A stretch of 64,000 nucleotides of DNA from Chitinophagales bacterium (GTDB lineage: Bacteria; Bacteroidota; Bacteroidia; Chitinophagales; Chitinophagaceae): contig JAFLBM010000015.1 of NCBI GenBank assembly GCA_017303455.1, positions 1-64,000 of the forward strand, written 5' to 3'. The notes beneath the pieces were generated by a model. The model ran no database searches. It was not told the DNA's origin and saw only the letters and a program-made list of their open reading frames with translations. The stretch's first letter is position 1. Each line of letters opens with the position of its first letter. The position numbers and the translations under genes are program-made. Below, piece by piece: positions 1 to 8,341 of the stretch.

Positions 1-315
1 ATGCTCAATGATATAACGGCCGGTTCCTTTTCCCTGTTGGGACGGCAGCACATAGAGCTTATGTAATTTGAAAATGGCCGGGCTTATTTCCTGGTAAGAA
101 GCAAAGCCAACCGGCTCCTTGTTTTCATACACAAAAATGAACCGGGCACCTTCGCTGATCTGTTTTTCTAATGATGCTTCGCTGTACATCATGTCCAGCA
201 TATAATCAATCTGCCCAGCAGATATCATTGAAGCATAGGTTTGCGGCCACACTTTATAGGCCAGTTCACGGATCAGGGGAATATCGTCGACTGAAGCTTT
301 TTGTATCTCAAACAC
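1..315 (-). CDS. GNAT-family N-acetyltransferase, C-terminus cut by window edge
   Basis: The 105 visible codons give the first part of an acetyltransferase of the GNAT fold. The stretch LYVLPSQQGKGTG near the visible end is the acetyl-CoA pyrophosphate-binding loop (Q/RxxGxG/A) after the typical beta-strand. The substrate cannot be told. No ATG lies in this frame between the upstream in-frame stop and the conserved region, so I place the start at GTG 315-313. That start overlaps the TGA stop of the upstream PrsW gene by 8 nt, which suggests translational coupling. The gene continues beyond base 1. Confidence 0.8.
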   Translation of the reverse strand, partial: MFEIQKASVDDIPLIRELAYKVWPQTYASMISAGQIDYMLDMMYSEASLEKQISEGARFIFVYENKEPVGFASYQEISPAIFKLHKLYVLPSQQGKGTGRYIIEH

Positions 316-1042
316 GGGTTGTTTTATTTTGATCTTTAAATAGTTGCCTTGACAGGTTGCGGTGCTCCCTTGTCAGGTTCCGGCTAAGCACCAAAGCTAC
401 AATTAATGATACAATTGCGCCTGCCAGTAATAATAATTCGCTTACGTTTTGTCCCACCAGCGAATATTGATTAATGAATAAAAAGAAATCATACAAGCCG
501 TGGAAGAAGACAGCAGCCCCAACACCCACTATCATCAGCCACAAACTTCTGGCTGAATCAAATTTGGCTTTACCCACAAAATAACCCATGATGATACCAA
601 AAGTAGCATGTGCCGGAACGCTGAGGAACATTCGTTGAAAAGCAACCTGGTAGCCCATGCCCATTTCGGCATATTTGGTGACGTATAAAATATTCTCCAC
701 CGTTGCAAAACCCATACTCACCATCAGGCTGTACACAATACCGTCTAATGGTTCGTCAAAACTTTTCTGCCGGTAAGAGTAACTGCGCAGGAAGAAGAAC
801 TTGCAAAGCTCTTCACTCAGTCCCACCACGAGAAAAGCAAAGATGGCCACACCGGCTAATGAGCCATCCACCACCTTATCTGCAAAATATTTTTCCAGTT
901 CAGCGGCAGGTAAAATAGACAGGCCACCGAGTATAAAACTGACAATAAGATTCAGTTTGGGTTCTTTGTTGTAAATATCCCGGTAAAAAATGATCAGGCA
1001 GATAGCGATACCGGGTGCAGCAGCAATGGCAATATAATTCAT
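308..1042 (-). CDS. PrsW-family intramembrane metalloprotease-like protein
   Basis: A 244-residue multipass membrane protein. The motif EELCK (EExxK) in a hydrophobic setting, followed by GFATVENILY, then HATFG and HGLYDFF, are the glutamate and histidine signatures of the PrsW/CPBP-type proteases. In Firmicutes PrsW cleaves an anti-sigma factor; no target is evident here. A longer reading frame reaches 1147 but runs into the 3' end of the upstream gene and lacks hydrophobic character, so ATG 1042 (MNYIAIAAAPG) is preferred. The upstream gene ends at 1116 and the acetyltransferase follows with an overlap, so the three genes may be one transcript. Confidence 0.82.
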   Translation of the reverse strand: MNYIAIAAAPGIAICLIIFYRDIYNKEPKLNLIVSFILGGLSILPAAELEKYFADKVVDGSLAGVAIFAFLVVGLSEELCKFFFLRSYSYRQKSFDEPLDGIVYSLMVSMGFATVENILYVTKYAEMGMGYQVAFQRMFLSVPAHATFGIIMGYFVGKAKFDSARSLWLMIVGVGAAVFFHGLYDFFLFINQYSLVGQNVSELLLLAGAIVSLIVALVLSRNLTREHRNLSRQLFKDQNKTTRV

Positions 1043-1115
1043 GAGCAGGTTGGTTTGGCACCCAAGATAATCAATGGAAACAGCTTTGCTATACCATGAG
1101 CAGGGTATCTGGTAA

Positions 1116-1952
1116 CTAGGCCATGACCGATACCATCTGCAGGGCAACTGTGCCCAAAGTAATATCCCCGGTTAGCTGAACGTTGGCTCTTGCTTCAGCT
1201 GCCGTTATGCCTTTGGAAAATAATTTCCAGGCGGTATCCGGATCAATGATAACAGCAGCCGCTATATCCTTGTCAGTTTCTTTTGCCAGGTGCCAGTGAT
1301 CATTGCTGCGGGTAAGATACCAATTGCCGCCTGCATCCGTGGTTACATGCACACAGATAACTGTTCCATCAGCAGCGGGCACATTCCGGTAGGTATGCGG
1401 CAACCCGCACATAAATGTATCAATAAAAGGATAGAAGAGTTCCCGGCTGAAGAGACCGGGTTTGCCTACTGCATCTCTTATCTGCTGCTGGTGAATGAAT
1501 TTTTCCGTGTATTCCCTTGCCACATGAAACCAGTTTTTAGAAACTGCTTCTCCCGCCCATGCTACACTGAATATGGCATCTCCAAAGGGATCAAGTGAAG
1601 CAATATACCCGCAGAATTGCTGGCCGGTGGATGCCAGTAACTCCGTTAATAATTCAGGACTCATTCTTTTACTGGCCTGTACCCAGGTTGCATTGAGTTC
1701 ATTCAGGTAGTTTACAAGTTCTTCATAGCTATTGATGGGTTTGCCGGGTTGAAGTTGATGTTTATCTCTTGACAACGATAGTGTCCTGATATTCCCATCC
1801 AGTAAATGCGCTGCGATATCTTTCACCTGCCATTTTTTGGCGATGGTTGGTTTACACCAATCTTCTTTTGATAAAGACTGTAACAGTTCAATTAACTGCT
1901 GATCAAGAATTGGAAATAAATGAGTGGTTGGTATGGGGATATTGATTATCAT
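1116..1952 (-). CDS. Maleylpyruvate isomerase N-terminal (DinB-like) domain protein
   Basis: A 278-residue soluble protein. The N-terminal half is helical and carries WQVKDIAAHLLDG, the histidine-containing helix of the MDMPI_N/DinB_2 four-helix metal-binding fold. A further histidine lies near NWFHVAREYTEKFIHQQQIRDA, typical of the family. The C-terminal quarter (from about residue 200) resembles the sterol-carrier-like MDMPI_C domain. Members are thiol-dependent or metal-dependent enzymes of mostly unknown substrate. The actinobacterial mycothiol role cannot be assumed in a Bacteroidota genome. Confidence 0.7.
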   Translation of the reverse strand: MIINIPIPTTHLFPILDQQLIELLQSLSKEDWCKPTIAKKWQVKDIAAHLLDGNIRTLSLSRDKHQLQPGKPINSYEELVNYLNELNATWVQASKRMSPELLTELLASTGQQFCGYIASLDPFGDAIFSVAWAGEAVSKNWFHVAREYTEKFIHQQQIRDAVGKPGLFSRELFYPFIDTFMCGLPHTYRNVPAADGTVICVHVTTDAGGNWYLTRSNDHWHLAKETDKDIAAAVIIDPDTAWKLFSKGITAAEARANVQLTGDITLGTVALQMVSVMA

Positions 1953-2027
1953 ACCTGAAGTTTAGAAATTAAAATTAAGAAGATATCATTGCCGGATATT
2001 TTTCTCTGCTGGTTTCCATCGTTAAAA

Positions 2028-3521
2028 TTATTGCATGCTGATTATACTATTCATATTAATGACAAAAACCGGAGAACGGATAGTTGCTTTATATTTTTCA
2101 AATTCTTCGTTGCTTGAAAACTGGATCACCTTTATTTGTTCAGCTTTTATTCTGTTCCCCGTTTTTTCTATTACTATTTGCCGGATCAATGGTTCTGGTA
2201 CCCAATCCCGGGTGGTGGAAGGGTTGCCAAACTCATCCCCTGTACTTCGAATTGAATAAAGTGAGGTGAATAACTTTTTGTCTGCCCGAATAAAATAAAC
2301 CGTGTCACCTAATGTTGGTATCCGGCTTTCCATATAATTGTTGAAATTGCTGTACTCATTTTTTAATGGATGTACAAACTGGAAATTATAATTATAAAAC
2401 CCGGTGATCATTAATACTGTTGCAAAAGTACCTGCGATTAGTTGTTTGGTACTGTTTTTTTTTATAAAATAAGCTGCCTGGCTGATCATCAGCCAGAAGA
2501 CAGCTAATTGTAAAGGGAAAAGGGTCCTGTACGATGCGAAGTTTTCTTTTGAGATCATAGAGGGCAGATAAATTAACAACAGGAATACAATTATAATGGC
2601 AATAAAAGGTAAGACATGAACAAATCCTTTTGTCTTATACCGCAGAAACACAGATACTATCCAAAGCAGAAGCAGTCCCGGGGCCAGAATTTGAGGGGTC
2701 AGGGTATTGGTTTCATATAAATAATTTAACGTAAATGCACTTGGTAGTGGCCATGAGAAAAAGAAAGACAGTTTGCCGGGGATGTTAGTGCTTATCCCTG
2801 TTCTGTCGCTGGCTACCAGGTGTTCAGACTGGAGTGAGTATTTAAATAAAAAATAATAGACAAGATAAATTACCAGATAATAGAACAGACCGATCCAAAC
2901 AATCTTGGATGGTTTAATAGCTGCTTCTTTTACATAGTGAAATAAAAATGGTAGTAGAAAAATTCCAAAGGCATTTTGATAAAAAAACAGGGAGATAATA
3001 CCCAAGCCTAAAGACCCTAACAACGCAAGGTTAGAAACACGGATATAGCCCGTTTGTCCATAGAGGTTATTAAACAATAGTGCCCCGCTAAGCAGACCTG
3101 AAAGTACAGCTATGAAAAGCTCAAGGCAGGAAGCCCAACCAATAAAAATTGCAACAGGTGCCGAAACGATGATGTAGAGGGTAAGGAACCTGACAGTTTT
3201 GTTATCAATTAATTGTTTGGCTGACCATTTGTTCAATACCAGGTAAATTGAAAAGGTTGTCAAAATCCAGCCGAAAAAGGAAAGTATTCTTAGGTACTTA
3301 AGTTCCTGAATGGTATTCGTGGCACCAAAAAGTTTATTAATTGCTACACCGGTCAGCCATCTTCCCTGTGTGGCGAACATGGTAAAATTAGACCTGTCTT
3401 TGTTGTTCCATAATTGGTGTATCTCATCAAGATAGGCGTAGTCGGCTATGAAAACCTGGTGGTAAATGATTGTAAACAATAATAGAATAGCCAGGACCGC
3501 AATTGGTTTTCTTGAAAACAT
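2028..3521 (-). CDS. Multipass membrane protein, possibly GtrII-like glucosyltransferase
   Basis: A 497-residue protein with roughly eleven to twelve hydrophobic segments and a soluble C-terminal tail of about 100 residues. After the first membrane segment a loop has an acidic YLDEIHQLW and then GRWLTG, recalling the DD...GR(W/P)L pattern of the GtrII/glucosyltransferase-II and GT-C families that use polyprenyl-linked sugars. The assignment rests on topology and this one motif only. It has no close operon partner; 75 nt separate it from the gene downstream and 177 nt from icd upstream. Confidence 0.5.
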   Translation of the reverse strand: MFSRKPIAVLAILLLFTIIYHQVFIADYAYLDEIHQLWNNKDRSNFTMFATQGRWLTGVAINKLFGATNTIQELKYLRILSFFGWILTTFSIYLVLNKWSAKQLIDNKTVRFLTLYIIVSAPVAIFIGWASCLELFIAVLSGLLSGALLFNNLYGQTGYIRVSNLALLGSLGLGIISLFFYQNAFGIFLLPFLFHYVKEAAIKPSKIVWIGLFYYLVIYLVYYFLFKYSLQSEHLVASDRTGISTNIPGKLSFFFSWPLPSAFTLNYLYETNTLTPQILAPGLLLLWIVSVFLRYKTKGFVHVLPFIAIIIVFLLLIYLPSMISKENFASYRTLFPLQLAVFWLMISQAAYFIKKNSTKQLIAGTFATVLMITGFYNYNFQFVHPLKNEYSNFNNYMESRIPTLGDTVYFIRADKKLFTSLYSIRSTGDEFGNPSTTRDWVPEPLIRQIVIEKTGNRIKAEQIKVIQFSSNEEFEKYKATIRSPVFVINMNSIISMQ

Positions 3522-3646
3522 CTGGTGAATTTTGTAAATAAGGTTTTATACAACAATAGTAAAAATAATAAGCTCCGGGTTATTGTCAAAATGATCTGCG
3601 TTAAGGACTGTCTAATAGATTAAGTCAATGTAAAATGACGTGTAAC

Positions 3647-3677
3647 AAAAAAACGGAATCACTTTCGTAATCCCGTT
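3647..3677 (-). terminator. Intrinsic terminator of icd
   Basis: Read on the minus strand, the arms AACGGGATTA and TGATTCCGTT pair around a short loop and are followed by seven T residues. It lies 22 nt after the icd stop. Confidence 0.8.
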
Positions 3678-3698
3678 CTAAAAAAAACAGTAAAGTGA

Positions 3699-4934
3699 TC
3701 AGAGACCCATTTTCTTTTTCAGGTTGGCATCAATAGCATCCAGGAATTCTTCCGTGTACAGGTAATGATCGCCATGATTTACCTTATTGCCATGTATACA
3801 TACAGCAAGGTCTTTCGTCATCTTGCCTTCTTCCACGGTTTCAATACAAACTGCTTCCAGTGCATTGGCAAAATCGATCAGCGGCTGGTTATTATCCAGT
3901 TTGCCACGGAAAGCCAGGCCTCTTGTCCAGGCAAAGATGGAAGCGATGGGGTTGGTAGAGGTTGGTTTGCCTTTCTGGTGTTCCCGGTAGTGACGGGTAA
4001 CGGTGCCATGTGCAGCTTCTGCTTCCATAGTCTTACCATCAGGAGTGATCAGTACAGAGGTCATTAACCCGAGTGAACCAAAGCCCTGTGCCACCGTGTC
4101 GCTTTGCACATCGCCGTCATAATTCTTACAGGCCCATACAAAGTTGCCGTTCCATTTAAGGGCACTGGCCACCATATCATCAATAAGGCGGTGTTCATAC
4201 ACAATGCCTGCTGCTTCAAACTGTGCTTTGAATTCATTCTGGTAAATGTCTTCAAAAATATCTTTGAAGCGGCCATCATATTTTTTCAGGATGGTGTTCT
4301 TGGTGGAAAGGTATAAAGGCCATTTTTTGCTCAACGCCATATTGAAACAGCTCCGGGCAAAACCCATGATGCTTTCATCCGTGTTGTACATCGACATGGC
4401 CACACCATCACCCTTGAAATTGAATACTTCAAAAGTCTGTGGCTCGCCACCACCTTCAGGGGTGAAGGTCATGGTCAGTTTACCTTTTCCTTTAATTACG
4501 GTATCGGTGGCACGGTACTGGTCGCCAAAAGCATGACGGCCTACAATGATCGGGGCTGTCCAGTTGGTTACTAAGCGGGGAATATTTTTAATAACGATCG
4601 GCTCCCGGAACACAGTTCCATCCAAAATGTTACGGATTGTACCGTTCGGGCTCTTCCACATTTGTTTCAGGTTAAACTCTTTCACCCTGGCCTCATCCGG
4701 GGTGATGGTGGCACATTTGATACCCACGCCATGTTCTTTGATGGCATTAGCAGCATCCACCGTTACCTGGTCATTGGTCTGGTCACGGTATTCCATGCCG
4801 AGATCATAATATTTGATATCTACTTCAACGTAAGGGAGTATCAGTTTGTCTTTGATGAATTTCCAGATGATGCGTGTCATTTCATCTCCATCCAGTTCTA
4901 CTACCGGTTTAGCTACTTTGATCTTTGGGGCCAT
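3699..4934 (-). CDS. icd: NADP-dependent isocitrate dehydrogenase (eukaryote-like type)
   Basis: 411 residues, the usual length of the homodimeric NADP-IDH class shared by eukaryotes and many Bacteroidota. It oxidatively decarboxylates isocitrate to 2-oxoglutarate in the TCA cycle and supplies NADPH. Diagnostic segments are [12 protein letters not shown] at the N-terminus, the substrate loop [20 protein letters not shown], the metal-binding YDGDVQSD region, and [12 protein letters not shown] for the cofactor. The ATG at 4934 fits the family N-terminus. A possible -7 element TAGATTTG lies on the minus strand at 4970-4977, and a TGAC-N4-GTCA inverted repeat just upstream (4993-5004) may be a Crp/Fnr-type site. 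Confidence 0.97.
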   Translation of the reverse strand: MAPKIKVAKPVVELDGDEMTRIIWKFIKDKLILPYVEVDIKYYDLGMEYRDQTNDQVTVDAANAIKEHGVGIKCATITPDEARVKEFNLKQMWKSPNGTIRNILDGTVFREPIVIKNIPRLVTNWTAPIIVGRHAFGDQYRATDTVIKGKGKLTMTFTPEGGGEPQTFEVFNFKGDGVAMSMYNTDESIMGFARSCFNMALSKKWPLYLSTKNTILKKYDGRFKDIFEDIYQNEFKAQFEAAGIVYEHRLIDDMVASALKWNGNFVWACKNYDGDVQSDTVAQGFGSLGLMTSVLITPDGKTMEAEAAHGTVTRHYREHQKGKPTSTNPIASIFAWTRGLAFRGKLDNNQPLIDFANALEAVCIETVEEGKMTKDLAVCIHGNKVNHGDHYLYTEEFLDAIDANLKKKMGL

Positions 4935-5026
4935 AAAAACATTGATTTTGGGTTAAAATTCAGGGTTGGCAAATCTACAATATTATCAAATGTGACTTAT
5001 GTCATGTGTCAGAAGTTATTGCGCCG

Positions 5027-5034
5027 TACTTTTG
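5027..5034 (+). promoter_or_regulatory. Candidate -7 element of the crp/fnr-like gene
   Basis: TACTTTTG matches the Bacteroidota -7 consensus TAnnTTTG. No good -33 TTTG is present 19 nt upstream, so this is tentative. Transcription from it would leave a leader of about 60 nt that contains the palindrome at 5049-5068. Confidence 0.4.
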
Positions 5035-5048
5035 TATTAAATTTTCCA

Positions 5049-5068
5049 GGATTGATTTAAATCAATCC
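5049..5068. promoter_or_regulatory. Perfect 20-bp palindrome containing an FNR-type box
   Basis: GGATTGATTTAAATCAATCC is a perfect palindrome. Its core 5052-5065, TTGAT-TTAA-ATCAA, is exactly the FNR consensus TTGAT-N4-ATCAA. It sits 32 nt before the start of the Crp/Fnr gene and downstream of the candidate promoter, a position suited to autorepression. A second inverted repeat (AAAAGTT-GT-AACTTTT) follows at 5070-5085. Confidence 0.75.
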
Positions 5069-5100
5069 AAAAAGTTGTAACTTTTAAGGCAATTAGTAGT

Positions 5101-5709
5101 ATGGACTCTGTAAAGTCATTCCTGAATTATTTAAAAAGATTCACGGATCTTACAGATGCTGAGTTTAACCAGCACCTGTTACCGGTATGTAAAGTCAGGC
5201 GGTTCGGGAAGAAAGAAGTAATTACAAAGACGGGAGATGTTGAGAACCATTTCAACTTTATAGTACGAGGTCTGGTCCGCAAGTATTATAAAAAAGGGCA
5301 CCACGAGATCAATACGCAGATCTCGATGGAAGGTCACCTGATCCTGAGCCAGGAATCCTTTCATGGCCGCACCCCTTCAGATTATACCATTGAAACAATT
5401 GAAGCATCAACGCTGGTTTCTATTTCATATGAAGATTTAGAACGGGTATACCAGCAATCTCATAAAATGGAGCATCTCGGCCGCCTCATCGTTACGTTTG
5501 CCATGATCATTAAAGACAACTGGCAGATGCAAATGGTGAAGATGACGCCAAGAGAACGGTTTTTAAATTTTGTGACGAAGAACCCTGAACTGATGCAGCG
5601 GGTGCCGCAGAAATACCTGGCTTCTTATCTCAACATTAAACCGGAAACCTTCAGCCGGTTTAAACACCTGATTAAAGGTCATCTTACAAAAATGGCGGTT
5701 AAAGGTTAA
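5101..5709 (+). CDS. Crp/Fnr-family transcriptional regulator
   Basis: 202 residues. Residues about 25-125 form a cyclic-nucleotide-binding-type beta-roll (KKEVITKTGDVENHFNFIVRGLVRKYY), followed by a long dimer helix. The C-terminal winged helix has recognition helix KPETFSRFKH, where the E-xx-S-R pattern is the one FNR uses to read TTGAT half-sites. The N-terminus lacks the four-cysteine Fe-S ligand set of true FNR (only one Cys is seen) and the cAMP-contact RxS motif is not evident, so the effector is unknown. A perfect FNR box in its own leader supports autoregulation. Its 3' end overlaps convergent mntH by 11 nt. Confidence 0.88.
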   Translation: MDSVKSFLNYLKRFTDLTDAEFNQHLLPVCKVRRFGKKEVITKTGDVENHFNFIVRGLVRKYYKKGHHEINTQISMEGHLILSQESFHGRTPSDYTIETIEASTLVSISYEDLERVYQQSHKMEHLGRLIVTFAMIIKDNWQMQMVKMTPRERFLNFVTKNPELMQRVPQKYLASYLNIKPETFSRFKHLIKGHLTKMAVKG

Positions 5710-7585
5710 CCACCAGCACGGGTATTTTCAGGTCATGCCGAACGGCATTGATCGTTTCTCCATAGATCAGGTCACGGATTCCGGTATGCCCATGTGCCCC
5801 GATCACCAGCATTTCGGCACCACTTTCTTTTACTAAACGAACGATCTCTTTCGACCGGTTACTATACCCGAGTTTGGCTTCAGCAGAAAACCCTTTTTCA
5901 TTCAGTTGCTGCACATAGAATTCAAGGTGCTCTTTATCTTTCAACGTTTCCAGGTCATCACTATCCTGCTCATAGATACGGGCGGAAACACTTTCCACGA
6001 TATGGATCAGGCTATAAAGGGTGTCTTTATTTCCCTGGCCGATGGCATGGGATAATATTTTCTTATCATTCTCACTGAAGTCAAGTGCAACGGCAATTTT
6101 ATAATAGGAGGGTACTGCTAACGACTGCAGACCTTCTGCCTCCGGGTGAAGCTGTATCATCACATCTTTCCGGTGTTTTTTCAGCAGGGGATATACAATG
6201 GATATGACCAGTAAGGCTACAAATAATAAACCGCCCAGTATGATCACTGCTTTCCAGAACATATTATCAGAATGCGTGAAATAGTCAATGGCTTCGCCGG
6301 ACACCATGCGGATATTCAGGTACACCAGTACGGCTGTGATCAACCATGCCAGCACCTGCACCCATGGTTTAATAGCAAAGCTACCCATCGTTTGCTTATC
6401 ACTTACAAAATGGATGAGGGGTATAATGGCAAAACCTAATTGCAAGCTCAGGATCACCTGGCTTAAGATCAGCAGGCTGTCAATATTATCTTCCCCATTG
6501 ATCAGGATAACAATTACTGCAGGAATAATAGCTACCAGACGGGTCAGTAAGCGTCTCATCCAGGGATTGATACGAAGCCGCAAATAGCCTTCCATTACTA
6601 TCTGCCCGGCTAATGTTCCTGTCACTGTTGAGCTTTGACCTGCCGCAATCAATGCAATAGCAAAAAGGGCAGGGGCCAGCTTGGTACCTAACAACTGGTC
6701 CAGCAAATGATGGGCATCTTTTATTTCAGCCACTTCGGTGCGGCCTGTTTTAAAAAAAACAGTGGCCGCTAAAACAAGGATGGCCGCATTGACAAAAAAA
6801 GCAAGATTGAGTGCAATAAAGCTGTCCAGGAAATTCAGTTTCAATGCTCTTTTAATACCCTGCTTGTCTCTTTTTATTTTTCTTGTTTGAACCAGGGCAG
6901 AATGCAGGTATAAATTATGCGGCATCACCGTGGCACCGATGATACCAATAGCGATGTATAGCGCAGCATCGTTAGGAATATGCGGAACAAATCCCGCTGC
7001 CACTTCTCCAAGATCTGGTTTGGCTAAAATGATCTCAATTAAAAACGAAGCACCGATAATGAATACAAGGGCGATGATGAATGCTTCCATTTTCCGCATT
7101 CCCAGCCGCTGCAAAAACAAGAGAAGAAAAGTATCCAGTACAGTGATCAATACACCCCAGATCAAAGGAAGCCCGGTCAATAATTGCAAACCGATGGCCA
7201 TACCCAGCACTTCCGCAAGATCGGTGGCAGCAATGGCTATTTCAGCAAGCACATATAAAGCAAGATTCACTTTGCGGGGATAGGTTTCCCGGTTGGCTTG
7301 TGCCAGGTCTCTTCGTCTTACAATACCAAGTCTTGCGGATAAACTTTGGAGCAGTAATGCCATCAGGTTGCTCATCAGCAGCACCCAGATCAGTTTGTAA
7401 CCAAACTGGCTGCCACCGGCCAGGTCAGTCGCCCAGTTACCCGGATCCATGTACCCAACACTTACCAGGTAGGCAGGGCCAAAGAAGGACAGTATCTTTC
7501 TCCAGACAGGCCGGTTGGTACGGGTGGTATCTATTGATTCATGTACTTCACTCAGCGATATATCATGATGATCTTTATGCGCCAT
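5699..7585 (-). CDS. mntH: Nramp-family Mn2+/Fe2+ transporter fused to a UspA domain
   Basis: 628 residues against about 410-450 for stand-alone MntH. Residues about 30-460 are the Nramp core with 11 or more membrane segments; the metal-site motifs DPGNWATD (TM1) and MPHNLYLHS (TM6) are intact, so proton-coupled Mn2+/Fe2+ import is expected. Residues about 485-628 form a universal-stress-protein domain (IAVALDFSENDKK at its start). It ends with GAHGHTGIRDLIYG, the G-2x-G-9x-G ATP-binding signature, though the residue after the last G is Glu rather than Ser/Thr. The gene overlaps upstream mntR by 11 nt, so the two form an operon controlled by metal. Confidence 0.94.
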   Translation of the reverse strand: MAHKDHHDISLSEVHESIDTTRTNRPVWRKILSFFGPAYLVSVGYMDPGNWATDLAGGSQFGYKLIWVLLMSNLMALLLQSLSARLGIVRRRDLAQANRETYPRKVNLALYVLAEIAIAATDLAEVLGMAIGLQLLTGLPLIWGVLITVLDTFLLLFLQRLGMRKMEAFIIALVFIIGASFLIEIILAKPDLGEVAAGFVPHIPNDAALYIAIGIIGATVMPHNLYLHSALVQTRKIKRDKQGIKRALKLNFLDSFIALNLAFFVNAAILVLAATVFFKTGRTEVAEIKDAHHLLDQLLGTKLAPALFAIALIAAGQSSTVTGTLAGQIVMEGYLRLRINPWMRRLLTRLVAIIPAVIVILINGEDNIDSLLILSQVILSLQLGFAIIPLIHFVSDKQTMGSFAIKPWVQVLAWLITAVLVYLNIRMVSGEAIDYFTHSDNMFWKAVIILGGLLFVALLVISIVYPLLKKHRKDVMIQLHPEAEGLQSLAVPSYYKIAVALDFSENDKKILSHAIGQGNKDTLYSLIHIVESVSARIYEQDSDDLETLKDKEHLEFYVQQLNEKGFSAEAKLGYSNRSKEIVRLVKESGAEMLVIGAHGHTGIRDLIYGETINAVRHDLKIPVLVVNL

Positions 7586-8240
7586 ACTTCACAAAAATGT
7601 TTTTAGCTAGTTGTTCACTGATGGTAAATACAGGCTGGCGGCCGGCTTTTACTTCCATAGAATTATCAAAGGAGAATTTCTTCTTTACTTCCAGTTTGGT
7701 GCCGATGACAATGTTTTTATGTTTCAGCAGTTCAAGTATTTCAGTAGACTGATCACTGACATGACTGACCACCGCCGCTTTATTAAAAGGCAAATCAAGC
7801 AAACAAACCTGCCGGCTGGTTTCGATTTTTCCGTCCTGGTCAGGTATCGGATCGCCATGCGGGTCCACCCTCGGGAAACCCAGGAACTCGTCTAATTTAT
7901 CAATCAGTTTCTTACTGCTCACATGTTCTAAATGTTCGGCCACTTCATGCACTTCATCCCAGGTGAATTTCAATTTCTCCGCTAAAAAATACTCCCACAA
8001 GCGGTGCCGGCGGATGATACCCAGTGCTACTTTTTTGCCTTCATTGCTGAGACTGAAACCCTGGTAGGGTTCATAGTGCAACAGTTTTTTGGCTTTCAGT
8101 TTCTTCATCATATCGGTGATGGAAGCTGGTTTTGCCTTCAGTTCTGCGGCCAGTTCATTCGTGGTTACGTTGCCATCCTGTTGCTGCAGGTGGTAGATGG
8201 CCTTGATATAATTTTCTTCGCTGGTAGAATAATTCAGCAC
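7575..8240 (-). CDS. mntR: DtxR/MntR-family metal-dependent repressor
   Basis: 221 residues, three-domain DtxR-like layout. A winged helix-turn-helix occupies residues 1-70 (ELAAELKAKPASITDMMKKL), a metal-binding/dimerisation domain residues about 70-140 (RRHRLWEYFL and HEVAEHLEHVSS, supplying His/Glu ligands), and a FeoA-like SH3 domain the C-terminus. It should repress when Mn2+ (or Fe2+) is bound. It is the first gene of the mntR-mntH operon, overlapping mntH by 11 nt, and its own promoter is covered by a 6-4-6 inverted repeat, which indicates autoregulation together with the transporter. Confidence 0.93.
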   Translation of the reverse strand: MLNYSTSEENYIKAIYHLQQQDGNVTTNELAAELKAKPASITDMMKKLKAKKLLHYEPYQGFSLSNEGKKVALGIIRRHRLWEYFLAEKLKFTWDEVHEVAEHLEHVSSKKLIDKLDEFLGFPRVDPHGDPIPDQDGKIETSRQVCLLDLPFNKAAVVSHVSDQSTEILELLKHKNIVIGTKLEVKKKFSFDNSMEVKAGRQPVFTISEQLAKNIFVKYGA

Positions 8241-8242
8241 GG

Positions 8243-8269
8243 CTAAAAATATTTTTAGACAAATCTAAA
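8243..8269. promoter_or_regulatory. MntR-type operator (two overlapping palindromes)
   Basis: CTAAAAATATTTTTAG (8243-8258) is a perfect 16-bp palindrome. It overlaps TTTAGACAAATCTAAA (8254-8269), a 6-4-6 inverted repeat like DtxR/MntR-family operators of the form TTTAGG-N4-CCTAAA. The second covers the -7 element of mntR and the first lies between it and the start codon, the arrangement expected of an autorepressor. Confidence 0.72.
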
Positions 8270-8291
8270 TTATTATCAGCAGGCTTCCAAA
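8260..8291 (-). promoter_or_regulatory. mntR-mntH promoter
   Basis: On the minus strand TTTG (8291-8288), a 20-nt spacer and TAGATTTG (8267-8260) match the Bacteroidota TTTG-N19-TAnnTTTG promoter closely. Transcription would start about 15-20 nt before the mntR ATG. Confidence 0.7.
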
Positions 8292-8341
8292 TGCCTTCTT
8301 TTGATGGTAGGGCGGAAACGCTTATTTTCGGCATCCAATTC

